Shown here: positions 1-5,964 of the stretch, one piece after another
Numbering within the stretch: position 1 is the first letter of the stretch
Layout of the letters: each line of letters starts with the position of its first letter
Assembly: GCA_964403795.1 (NCBI GenBank)
Contig: CAYOHP010000054.1
Span: 28,548 to 38,365, forward strand
Source: CAYOHP01 sp964403795 [NCBI: uncultured bacterium]
GTDB lineage: Bacteria > Muiribacteriota > UBA6191 > CAZXTJ01
DNA: 9,818 bases
Reading direction: 5' to 3'
Notes under the pieces: model-generated
Database searches by the model: none
The model's input: the letters and a program-made list of their open reading frames with translations, nothing else
Told to the model about the DNA's origin: nothing
Translations under genes and position numbers: made by a program

Positions 1-306
1 CATGTCCTTGTCGCGACCCTTGTTGCCGGTCCGGATCCGGGTGGCGTCGATCACGATCCGCCCCTTGCCGGCGAGCGGATCCTCGGAGTCCCAGGTCGCC
101 TCGCCGGTGAACTCCTTGGCGTCGCCCTCGAAGCGGTGGAGGCCCGCCGAGGCCTCGAACCCGATGGTGGAATCCTCGGTCACCTGGTAGATCCTCGGCT
201 CGGCCCGGCCGGTCACCGGTGCCCAGGCAGAGACCACCAGGGCCAATCCGACCCCGAGCACCGGGATCCTGGTCGCATTCCGCCGCACCGTGTTCCTGTC
301 GTCCAT
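1..306 (-). CDS. YceI-family secreted protein, N-terminal part (runs off left edge)
   Basis: This is the first 102 codons of a minus-strand gene that starts with ATG at 306-304 and continues past position 1. An AGGAGG ribosome site (complement of 313-318) sits six bases upstream of the ATG, so the start is secure. Residues 1-35 form a signal peptide: Arg-rich head, hydrophobic core IPVLGVGLALVVSAWAPV, then a likely cleavage after GRA. The mature part begins YQVTEDSTIGFEAS and continues through a beta-rich stretch to IDATRIRTGNKGRDKDM, which matches the conserved YceI pattern (x-T-G-N-x-x-R-D-x-H/D-M). YceI proteins are periplasmic lipocalin-like barrels, and characterised members bind polyprenyl lipids or quinones. 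The gene is divergent from an operon with prenyltransferase, UbiD and methyltransferase genes, so a role in carrying a prenylated quinone-like lipid is a reasonable inference. The C-terminal half is not in the window. Confidence 0.88.
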   Translation of the reverse strand, partial: MDDRNTVRRNATRIPVLGVGLALVVSAWAPVTGRAEPRIYQVTEDSTIGFEASAGLHRFEGDAKEFTGEATWDSEDPLAGKGRIVIDATRIRTGNKGRDKDM

Positions 307-329
307 GGCATTCCTCCTCGCCGCCGCCG

Positions 330-346
330 CCGGGACCGGGTCCCGG
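330..346. promoter_or_regulatory. 17-bp perfect palindrome in the YceI leader
   Basis: CCGGGACC (330-337) and GGTCCCGG (339-346) are exact inverted repeats around a single central G. The palindrome lies about 24 bases upstream of the YceI start codon and just upstream of its ribosome site. It could be an operator half-site pair or form a small hairpin in the YceI mRNA leader. Local sequence is very GC-rich, so chance is a real alternative. Confidence 0.3.
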
Positions 347-489
347 TTCATGGCCCTGTCGGGGCCGGCGGCCCACCCGGGGATCCGGGTCGGTCCCCGA
401 CCGTCCGGTCGCGGGCGCCGCCGGGGGCCTCTCCGCAAGAAGCGGGCCTTACGTTTCCAGTAAATCGAGGGAGGCCGCGCCGGTAGACA

Positions 490-537
490 CCCGGGCCCGA
501 CCTCTCGATCCAGGTCGGAGGACGCCTGGAGCCCGGG
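490..537. promoter_or_regulatory. Nested inverted repeats upstream of the operon
   Basis: Two inverted repeats are stacked. The outer pair is CCCGGGC (490-496) with GCCCGGG (531-537). Directly inside it is CCGACCT (497-503) with AGGTCGG (512-518) around an eight-base loop. The left arms are contiguous, while the right arms are separated by twelve bases. The structure lies 12 bases upstream of the possible -24/-12 element. It could be a protein-binding site (for example for an activator) or, if transcription starts further upstream, a leader hairpin. No function can be assigned from sequence alone. Confidence 0.3.
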
Positions 538-548
538 GGCAGCCGGCC

Positions 549-563
549 TGGCACACCGCGTGC
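549..563 (+). promoter_or_regulatory. Possible sigma-54-type (-24/-12) promoter for the operon
   Basis: TGGCACA at 549-555 and TGC at 561-563 place GG (550-551) and GC (562-563) exactly ten bases apart, the spacing sigma-54 promoters require. The -24 half is a full match to TGGCAC. The -12 half (GTGC) is a weaker match to TTGC. Transcription would start near 574-576, leaving about 15 bases that hold little more than the ribosome site at 576-581. The other TGGCAC sequences I checked, inside genes, lack the paired GC. A single match in GC-rich DNA could be chance. Confidence 0.27.
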
Positions 564-575
564 GTGGCCCTGGCC

Positions 576-581
576 GGGAGG
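576..581 (+). promoter_or_regulatory. Ribosome binding site that sets the start of the first operon gene
   Basis: GGGAGG at 576-581 is eight bases before GTG at 590. It favours GTG 590 over the upstream in-frame GTG at 560, which has no comparable site, and over GTG 581, which overlaps it. The later GTG at 653 also lacks a good site. Confidence 0.6.
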
Positions 582-589
582 TGCCCCAG

Positions 590-1021
590 GTGTTCGAAAT
601 CGATCCCGGCGCCCGCGGCGCGCACCGGGTCAGCCCGACGGGGTGCAGCTCCGTGGAGGCGATCCTGGCCGCCGGCATCCTCGGCGACGGAGCCACCGGC
701 CTGGCCCTCATCCTCCGGCCCGACCTCGTCATGGGGATCCTGGGCATCCCGCTCCCCGAACCGTTCACCCACGCCAGGGTCATCGGTGCCTTCGTGTTCT
801 CGGTCGGCCTGGCGTGCCTGGTCGCCCTGGCCCGGCCTCGGCTGCGCCCGCTGGTCGTCCTCCAGCTCACCGTGGTCCGGGTCATGGTCGGCCTGGTGGC
901 CCTCGGCTCGGTCCTCCTGGGAGAGCCCAAGGGCTACGGGGTGGTGGCAGCCTCGGACCTCGGCCTGGCCGCAGCCCAGCTCGTCTGGCTGACGATCCGG
1001 GAGGATGAGGACGCCTCGTGA
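590..1021 (+). CDS. Small four-helix membrane protein of unknown function
   Basis: This 143-residue protein starts with GTG at 590, chosen for the GGGAGG site just upstream; a start at 560 would add ten residues. After a polar N-terminus of about 20 residues it has four likely membrane helices, at about 22-42, 63-81, 88-111 and 116-136, and a short acidic tail ending REDEDAS. No cysteine pair, histidine pair or catalytic motif stands out; the only cysteines are C19 and C75. I do not recognise the family. Its stop overlaps the start of the oxidase-like gene by four bases (GTGA at 1018-1021), so the two are translationally coupled. A structural or accessory role for the cytochrome is plausible, by analogy with small subunits of respiratory complexes, but this is inference only. 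Confidence 0.72.
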   Translation: MFEIDPGARGAHRVSPTGCSSVEAILAAGILGDGATGLALILRPDLVMGILGIPLPEPFTHARVIGAFVFSVGLACLVALARPRLRPLVVLQLTVVRVMVGLVALGSVLLGEPKGYGVVAASDLGLAAAQLVWLTIREDEDAS

Positions 1022-2862
1022 GCGCGCGGCTCGCCCTCTGGTGGCTGGCAGCGGTCCTGGGGACGGGGGTCGTGCTCGCCTCCGGCCTGCTCTGGCCCGA
1101 GGCGATCCCGCATCCGGCCCTCGCCTTCGGCCGCCTGCTCCCCGTGCATACCCATCTGGTGTTCTACGGGTTCCTGGCCCACGGTCTGCTGGCCGCGGTC
1201 CGCGACCCGGGCCGGACCTCCCGGGGCGCGCTGGCGGTCTGGAACCTCGGCGTCCTGGCGGGAGTCCTGCAGCTGGCAGCCGGAGGCAGTACGGGGAAGG
1301 CCTATGCCGAGCTCCCGTTCCTGTCGCGGAGCCTCCTGGCGCTGGGGGCCTTCGCCCTGCTGGCGGATCGGCTGTCGGCGGTAGCCAGACCCCCGGACGC
1401 CGGAGCGCCGCGTCCCCTCTCGTTCTGGGTCCTCCTGCCGCTCACGCCCGCGCTCCCCCTGCTGCTCCTCGCCAACACCCCGGCGGTGACCGACGGCTTC
1501 GACCGGATCCTCCGCCCCTACCAGGGGCAGAACATCCTGGGCTACTGCCTGGCGGGGTTCCTCGCCGTCTCCCTGTTCCTCGCCACCCACCGGGGCCCCG
1601 ACGGGCCTCTGCTCCCCTCGGCCCGGTCGCTCTCGGGCCTGGCCGCGGCCCTGGGGGCCTTCGGGATCCTGGAGCTCTGGCCCCGGGGCGCCGACGGGGT
1701 GCTCCCCGAGGGTCTCCAGGAGCTGGCGATCCTGGCGAGCCTCGGCCTGCTCCTGCCCCTGGCCTCGGCCTCCCGGCCGCTGGTGCGGAGCGACCGTCCC
1801 GAAGCAGCCAGTGCCCGTCTGCTGCAGGTCGGTCTCGGTCTCTACCTCCTTGTCTCGCTCCAGGGAGCGTTCCAGTTCTCGGGTGGAAGCGCGGCCTGGT
1901 TGCTCGGCTCCGAGTGGATCGTCGGCCACGGACATCTGGCCGTGGCCGGGGCCTTCACGTCCCTGGTACTGGCGGCGGTGGCGGACCACCTCGACCCTCT
2001 GGGTCCCAGGCCCGGCAGCCGGAGTCTGGACCTGGCGCTCGGGATCACCCTGATCGGGCTCCTCGGCATGGTGGCGGTGCTCTCGGCAGCCGGACTCCGG
2101 GTGGGCAGCGGCGCCGGTGTCGACGCCGCCGGGGTGCGCCTCCCCGATGGCCCCTCGTGGCAGTTGCTCTCCGGGTACTGGCGAGCTCGCCTCGGGTTCG
2201 GGATCCTGATGACGGCCGGGCTGGCCGGGCTCTCCACGACGCTGGTCCGGGACACCCGGCGGCTGACGGTGCCCGCGGCCCGGAGCTCCCAGGACGGGTC
2301 CTCGACCTCGGTGGGCCCCTGGGTCGCCCTGGCCCTCTCGGTCCCGCTGGTGGCGGCCGGGGCCACCATGCTCGCCCGGACCGGGACCGGGACCGGGACC
2401 GGCACATCCTCAGGGGCCCGGGATCCCGTCGCCGAGGCGGTGGACCGGGGCCGCGCCGTGTACCTCGCCGAGGGCTGCGTCGCCTGCCATACCCGCCGCC
2501 CCCGCGACCTCGAGCTCGATGCCGCAGTCGGTCCGCCAGCGACCGCCGCGGATTATCCACCCGGCGTCCCGCCGCTCATGGGCACCCGCCGGATCGGTCC
2601 CGACCTCCTGCGGGTGGGAGCGAGATCCCACCCGAGCTGGCTGGTCCCGCATCTTCGCGATCCGCGGGTACGATCCCCTGGGAGCCCCATGCCAAGCTAC
2701 GCCCACCTCGACGAGGCCCAGCTCGGCGATCTCCTCGCCTTCCTCGCCTCGACCCGATACCCTGGGCCGACCGGGGCGACCAATGCCCCGGAGTCCATCC
2801 CTGGACCGGTGGCCGGGCCGGTCACCGAGGTCGCTCCCCGAGCCGGAAGGCGGCCGTCATGA
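1018..2862 (+). CDS. CcoN-CcoO-like fusion: cbb3-oxidase-type membrane domain lacking CuB ligands, with C-terminal cytochrome c
   Basis: A 614-residue protein starting with GTG at 1018 (GAGGA at 1007-1011, six bases before). About twelve membrane helices (residues 5-410) resemble CcoN, the catalytic subunit of cbb3 oxidases. A further anchor helix (about 434-453), a Thr-Gly linker and a CcoO-like haem c domain follow, with C487-V-A-C490-H491 and a probable Met ligand, M558, in SPMPSY. The segment MGTRRIGPDLLRVGAR is typical of CcoO. Haem ligands are kept: H44 in PVHTHLVF (low-spin haem) and H304/H306 in VGHGHLAV. Active-site residues are not. By alignment from memory to Pseudomonas stutzeri CcoN, the CuB ligands His207, His257 and His258 become Q171 (in YQGQN), P222 and R223, cross-linked Tyr251 becomes G216, and Glu323 becomes Q282. 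Oxygen reduction is therefore unlikely. It is more likely a membrane electron-transfer protein, perhaps quinol-linked. No CcoP, CcoQ or assembly gene is nearby. Confidence 0.85.
   Translation: MSARLALWWLAAVLGTGVVLASGLLWPEAIPHPALAFGRLLPVHTHLVFYGFLAHGLLAAVRDPGRTSRGALAVWNLGVLAGVLQLAAGGSTGKAYAELPFLSRSLLALGAFALLADRLSAVARPPDAGAPRPLSFWVLLPLTPALPLLLLANTPAVTDGFDRILRPYQGQNILGYCLAGFLAVSLFLATHRGPDGPLLPSARSLSGLAAALGAFGILELWPRGADGVLPEGLQELAILASLGLLLPLASASRPLVRSDRPEAASARLLQVGLGLYLLVSLQGAFQFSGGSAAWLLGSEWIVGHGHLAVAGAFTSLVLAAVADHLDPLGPRPGSRSLDLALGITLIGLLGMVAVLSAAGLRVGSGAGVDAAGVRLPDGPSWQLLSGYWRARLGFGILMTAGLAGLSTTLVRDTRRLTVPAARSSQDGSSTSVGPWVALALSVPLVAAGATMLARTGTGTGTGTSSGARDPVAEAVDRGRAVYLAEGCVACHTRRPRDLELDAAVGPPATAADYPPGVPPLMGTRRIGPDLLRVGARSHPSWLVPHLRDPRVRSPGSPMPSYAHLDEAQLGDLLAFLASTRYPGPTGATNAPESIPGPVAGPVTEVAPRAGRRPS
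2379..2402 (+). repeat. Four perfect tandem copies of GACCGG inside the oxidase-like gene
   Basis: GACCGG is repeated four times without error. Because the unit is six bases it encodes a Thr-Gly dipeptide repeat (residues about 455-462) in the linker between the last membrane helix and the haem c domain. Gain or loss of a unit by replication slippage would change linker length by two residues without shifting frame. Confidence 0.9.
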
Positions 2863-3506
2863 GCCCACCCACCCGCTACCTCGAGTACAACTCGGGGTTC
2901 TTCACGCCGCTCGCTCCCTTCTACGACTGGTTCGCGATCGCCAGCGCCCCGGCGGTCCGTCGGGGCCTCGACCTGGCCGGATCCCTCGCCGGGGCGCGGG
3001 TCATGGATCTCGCCACCGGGACCGGGGCGGTGGCCTTCGCGGCCCTGCGGCGCGGCGCTTCCGTGGTCGGAGTGGACGCCTGCGAGGCCATGCTCGAGCG
3101 GGCCCGGGCCAAGGTCCGGCCCGGCGACGACCTCGAGTTCCGGCTCGGGAGCGTCGAGGAGATCCCCGCCTCCGAGCTGGCCTCCGCCGACCTGGTGACG
3201 ATCTCGCTCGGCCTCCACGACATGCCACCGGCCTTCCGGTCCGAACTGCTGCTCCGCCTGGCCTCGGCCCCCGTGAAGCGCCTGCTGGTGATCGACTACG
3301 GCTTTCCCGGGATCTCCTGGCTGGCCTGGCTCTATACCCGGATCGTCGCCAGCTTCGAGACGGTGTTCTTCCCCGGCTTCATGGCCGCGGGAGGAATCGA
3401 CGCCCACCTGGAGAGGGCCGGCTTCCGGCCGGTTGCCGCCACCTCGCTCTTCCCCGGCTTCTTCCGTGCCGTCCTGGCGGAGCCCGGTCCACAGGGTGCC
3501 TCGTGA
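2859..3506 (+). CDS. UbiE/MenG-like class I SAM-dependent methyltransferase
   Basis: This 215-residue protein starts with ATG at 2859, overlapping the previous stop as ATGA, with GGAAGG eight bases upstream. The SAM-binding glycine motif is D50-L-A-T-G-T-G56 after a hydrophobic strand. The acidic residue after strand 2 is D73 in GVDACEAMLERA, and the motif II region is ADLVTISLGLHDMP (about 110-123). The N-terminal FYDWF resembles the YD motif of UbiE/MenG enzymes, which methylate the ring of demethylmenaquinone or a ubiquinone precursor. No membrane segment is certain, but a hydrophobic, aromatic stretch (about 148-176) may dock on the membrane. Gene order (next to prenyltransferase and UbiD) supports methylation of a prenylated aromatic. 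The protein is somewhat shorter than typical UbiE (about 230-250 residues), so the exact substrate is uncertain and another small-molecule methyltransferase role is possible. Confidence 0.85.
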   Translation: MSPPTRYLEYNSGFFTPLAPFYDWFAIASAPAVRRGLDLAGSLAGARVMDLATGTGAVAFAALRRGASVVGVDACEAMLERARAKVRPGDDLEFRLGSVEEIPASELASADLVTISLGLHDMPPAFRSELLLRLASAPVKRLLVIDYGFPGISWLAWLYTRIVASFETVFFPGFMAAGGIDAHLERAGFRPVAATSLFPGFFRAVLAEPGPQGAS

Positions 3507-4492
3507 GCCCCACCGCCCATGCGCCGCCCCGGATCCTGCCCGGATCCTTCGCCGCCTGGTCGCAGGCCATGGGCCTGGGGCGCGGCTTCCTCTTCATCAC
3601 CCCATTGCCGGTGGCGGCCGGAGCCTTGGCGGCAGGCGGTCTCCGTCCCCTCCCCGTCCTCGGGGTCCTGGTCGGAGCCTGGCTCCTCCACGCCGGCACC
3701 AACCTGGCGAACGAGTACTACGACCATCTCTCCGGCACCGACGAGCGCGATCATCACCTGACCCCGTTCTCGGGCGGAACCCGCGCCATCCAGGACGGCC
3801 TGGTGGAGCCCGGATCGGTCCGCAACCTGGCGATCCTGGCCTTCGTCCTGGGCACGGCCTGGTTCGCAGCCCTCGACCGGAGCACTCCGGGGGTCCTCCT
3901 CTACGCCCTGGCCGGAGCCGCGGCAGGCTGGACCTACACCGCCCCGCCCCTGGCGCTCGCCTACCGGGGACTGGGCGAGCTGGTGGTGGGCCTGAACTTC
4001 GGCCCCCTGCTGGCGGCCTGTGCCGCCACCGCCTCCACCGGGACTGCCCCACCCGCGGCATGGATCGCGGGAGCGCTCCTCTCGTTGCTCTCGATCGCGG
4101 TGTTGCTCGTGAACGAGGTCCCGGACACGCCCTCGGACCGGGCCGCCGGCAAGCATCACCTGGTGGTGCGCCTGGGCGAGGACCAGGGGATGGCCCTGGC
4201 TCGGACCCTGCTCCTGTGGTTCCCGGTGGTGCTCACCGGCGCCGTGCTCCTCCGGGCACTCCCGCCGGGCGCGCTGGTGGCGCTGGCCGCCACCGGTCGC
4301 CTGCGGCAGGCCTCCCGGGAGATCGAGGCGCAGATCGACGAGGTGATGGAGCGGCCGGAGTCCGATCCCGATCGCTACGCCGGGTTCGTCGCCGCCCAGA
4401 AGGCGACGCTCGCCGCCAAGTTCCAGGCCGGTTGGCTGCTGGTGGCGGGACTCGTCCTGGCCCTGGTCCCCGGCCCCTGGGGGTACCCGTGA
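3503..4492 (+). CDS. UbiA-superfamily prenyltransferase, MenA-like
   Basis: A 329-residue integral membrane protein starting with GTG at 3503 in a GTGA overlap. The first Mg-diphosphate motif is N70-E-Y-Y-D74 followed by GTD80, where MenA/UbiA normally have N-D-x-x-D. The second is P207-D208-TPSD212-RAAGK, followed by HHLVVRLG, as in MenA. FSGGTRAIQDG (89-99) matches the GGSR-x-IQ-x-G signature of 1,4-dihydroxy-2-naphthoate prenyltransferases. About eight to nine membrane helices are visible, with a charged stretch at about 266-298 before a final helix. The family attaches a polyprenyl chain to an aromatic ring in the membrane, the committing step of quinone synthesis. Neighbouring UbiD and methyltransferase genes fit the next steps. 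The aromatic acceptor cannot be read from sequence: MenA-like motifs suggest a naphthoate, but MenA itself does not need a UbiD. Confidence 0.88.
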   Translation: MSPTAHAPPRILPGSFAAWSQAMGLGRGFLFITPLPVAAGALAAGGLRPLPVLGVLVGAWLLHAGTNLANEYYDHLSGTDERDHHLTPFSGGTRAIQDGLVEPGSVRNLAILAFVLGTAWFAALDRSTPGVLLYALAGAAAGWTYTAPPLALAYRGLGELVVGLNFGPLLAACAATASTGTAPPAAWIAGALLSLLSIAVLLVNEVPDTPSDRAAGKHHLVVRLGEDQGMALARTLLLWFPVVLTGAVLLRALPPGALVALAATGRLRQASREIEAQIDEVMERPESDPDRYAGFVAAQKATLAAKFQAGWLLVAGLVLALVPGPWGYP

Positions 4493-5964
4493 GCCAGGTC
4501 GGTTTCAAGGACCTCCGCCACTACCTGGCGGTCCTCGAGAAGGAGGGCCAGCTCCTCCGGATCACGGCGCCCGTGAACTCCCGCCTCGAGATCACCGAGA
4601 TCGCCGACCGGACCGTGAAGCGGGGCGGCCCTGCGCTCCTCTTCGAGTCGGTCGACGGCGGCCGGATCCCGGTGCTGATCAACAGCTTCGGCTCCTGGGA
4701 GCGCATGCTCTCGACCCTGCGGATCGCCGAGGTCGACGACCTGTTCACGGAGTTCCGCTCGCTCTTCTCGCTCGAGATCCCGCGCAACTTCCTGGAGCGC
4801 CTGAAGTTCCTGCCGACGATCCTCCCTCTGCTCCGGGACGCCGGGAAGAACCTCTTCCCCCGCCACGTCGACTCCGGCCCCTGCCAGGAGGTGGTCTCGA
4901 CCGAGGAGGACCTCTCGACGCTGCCGATCCTCCAGTGCTGGCCGGGGGATGCCGGGCGCTACATCACCTTGCCCCTGGTGATCACCAAGGACCCGGAGAC
5001 CGGGAACCGCAACGTGGGGATGTACCGCCTCCAGGTGCTCGGGCCGCGCCGGCTCGCCATGCACTGGCACCGGCACAAGGGAGGGGCCGCCCACTTCGAC
5101 GCCTACCGGGAACGGGGCGAGAAGATGCCGGTGGCGATCGCCCTGGGACCCGATCCGGCCACCACCTTCGCAGCCGCCTTCCCGGCCCCCGACGGGGTCG
5201 ACGAGTTCTCGGTGGCGGGCGTGTTCCGGAAGCGCCCGGTGCGGCTGGTGCCCTGCAGGACGGTCCCGCTCGAGGTCCCGGACGTGTCCGAGATCGTGCT
5301 CGAGGGCTGGGTGGATCCGCTGGCCCCCGAGGAGATCGAGGGACCGTTCGGGGACCACACCGGTTACTACTCGCTGGAGGACCGCTACCCGGTCTTCGAA
5401 CTCTCCTGCATCACCCGGCGCACCGACCCGATCTACCACACCATCGTGGTGGGCCGGCCGCCCACCGAGGACTGCTGGATGGGCGCCATGGTGGAGCGGA
5501 TCATGCTGCCGCTGGTGCGCTGGCAGATGCCCGAGGTGGTCGATTTCCACACCCCGTTCGCGGGGGTCTTCCACAACCTGCTGCTGGTCGCGGTCAGGAA
5601 GCGCTACCCGGGCCATGCCCGCAAGGTGATGCACGCCTTCTGGGGCACCGGCCAGGCCATGTTCTCGAAGGCGATCCTGGTCTTCGACGAGGGCACGGAT
5701 CTCCGCAACTACCAGGAAGTGACCTGGAAGGCGCTGGCCCACGTCGACCCTGCCCGCGACATGGAGCTGGTCAGGGGCCCCGTCGAGGTCCTCGACCACG
5801 CCTCGTCCTTGCCGCTCTACGGCTCGAAGATCGGCTTCGACTGCACCCGCAAGGGCCCGGACGAAGGATTCACCCGCCCCTGGCCGGACGAGATCGTGAT
5901 GGACGCGGCCACCCGGGAGCGCGTCACCGCCCGCTGGAAGGAACTCTTCGGTGACCGGTTCTAG
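4489..5964 (+). CDS. ubiD: UbiD-family prenyl-FMN-dependent decarboxylase
   Basis: A 491-residue protein, full length for the family, starting with GTG at 4489 in a GTGA overlap. It opens with the typical N-terminus FKDLRHYLAVLEKEGQLLRI. Cofactor and metal residues are present: N175 and R180 in NVGMYRLQV, the His-rich MHWHRHKGG (191-199), and the acidic SEIVLEG (267-273) and EGPFGDHTGYY (284-294) signatures. UbiD enzymes remove (or add) an aromatic or alpha,beta-unsaturated carboxylate using prenylated FMN made by UbiX. No ubiX lies in the window, so it must be elsewhere. In quinone pathways UbiD (ubiquinone) or MqnL (futalosine menaquinone) decarboxylates the prenylated ring acid after the UbiA step, which matches its place directly after the prenyltransferase gene. 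Phenolic-acid or other aromatic decarboxylation is the alternative. Confidence 0.93.
   Translation: MSQVGFKDLRHYLAVLEKEGQLLRITAPVNSRLEITEIADRTVKRGGPALLFESVDGGRIPVLINSFGSWERMLSTLRIAEVDDLFTEFRSLFSLEIPRNFLERLKFLPTILPLLRDAGKNLFPRHVDSGPCQEVVSTEEDLSTLPILQCWPGDAGRYITLPLVITKDPETGNRNVGMYRLQVLGPRRLAMHWHRHKGGAAHFDAYRERGEKMPVAIALGPDPATTFAAAFPAPDGVDEFSVAGVFRKRPVRLVPCRTVPLEVPDVSEIVLEGWVDPLAPEEIEGPFGDHTGYYSLEDRYPVFELSCITRRTDPIYHTIVVGRPPTEDCWMGAMVERIMLPLVRWQMPEVVDFHTPFAGVFHNLLLVAVRKRYPGHARKVMHAFWGTGQAMFSKAILVFDEGTDLRNYQEVTWKALAHVDPARDMELVRGPVEVLDHASSLPLYGSKIGFDCTRKGPDEGFTRPWPDEIVMDAATRERVTARWKELFGDRF

Larger units (their letters stand above)
307..589. other. Divergent intergenic / regulatory region
   Basis: These 283 bases separate the minus-strand YceI gene from the plus-strand operon and must hold the control elements for both. 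I see no convincing gene: the short reading frames here have no ribosome site or family motif and are Arg/Pro/Gly-rich, as expected from GC-rich non-coding DNA. The region contains a 17-bp palindrome next to the YceI ribosome site, a compound inverted repeat at 490-537, a -24/-12-like element at 549-563, and one patch relatively rich in A/T around 449-466. I could not find a good -35/-10 pair for a sigma-70-type promoter on either strand. Confidence 0.6.

Noticed and set aside
449-466. A/T-richer patch as a sigma-70 promoter
   Set aside because: I looked on both strands for a -10 element with a properly spaced -35 and found no acceptable pair.
136-486. Plus-strand open frames at the left end
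   Set aside because: They overlap the well-supported minus-strand YceI gene or lie in the intergenic region, and their Arg/Pro/Gly-rich translations show no motif.
934-1989. Open frame of about 351 codons on the minus strand over the oxidase-like gene
   Set aside because: The translation is Gln/Arg/Gly/Glu-rich low-complexity sequence, typical of the antisense of a hydrophobic GC-rich gene.
1018-2862. Ordinary cbb3 cytochrome c oxidase subunit
   Set aside because: The overall family match is good, but all CuB ligands and the catalytic Tyr are replaced and no CcoP, CcoQ or assembly genes are present, so an oxygen-reducing oxidase is not supported.
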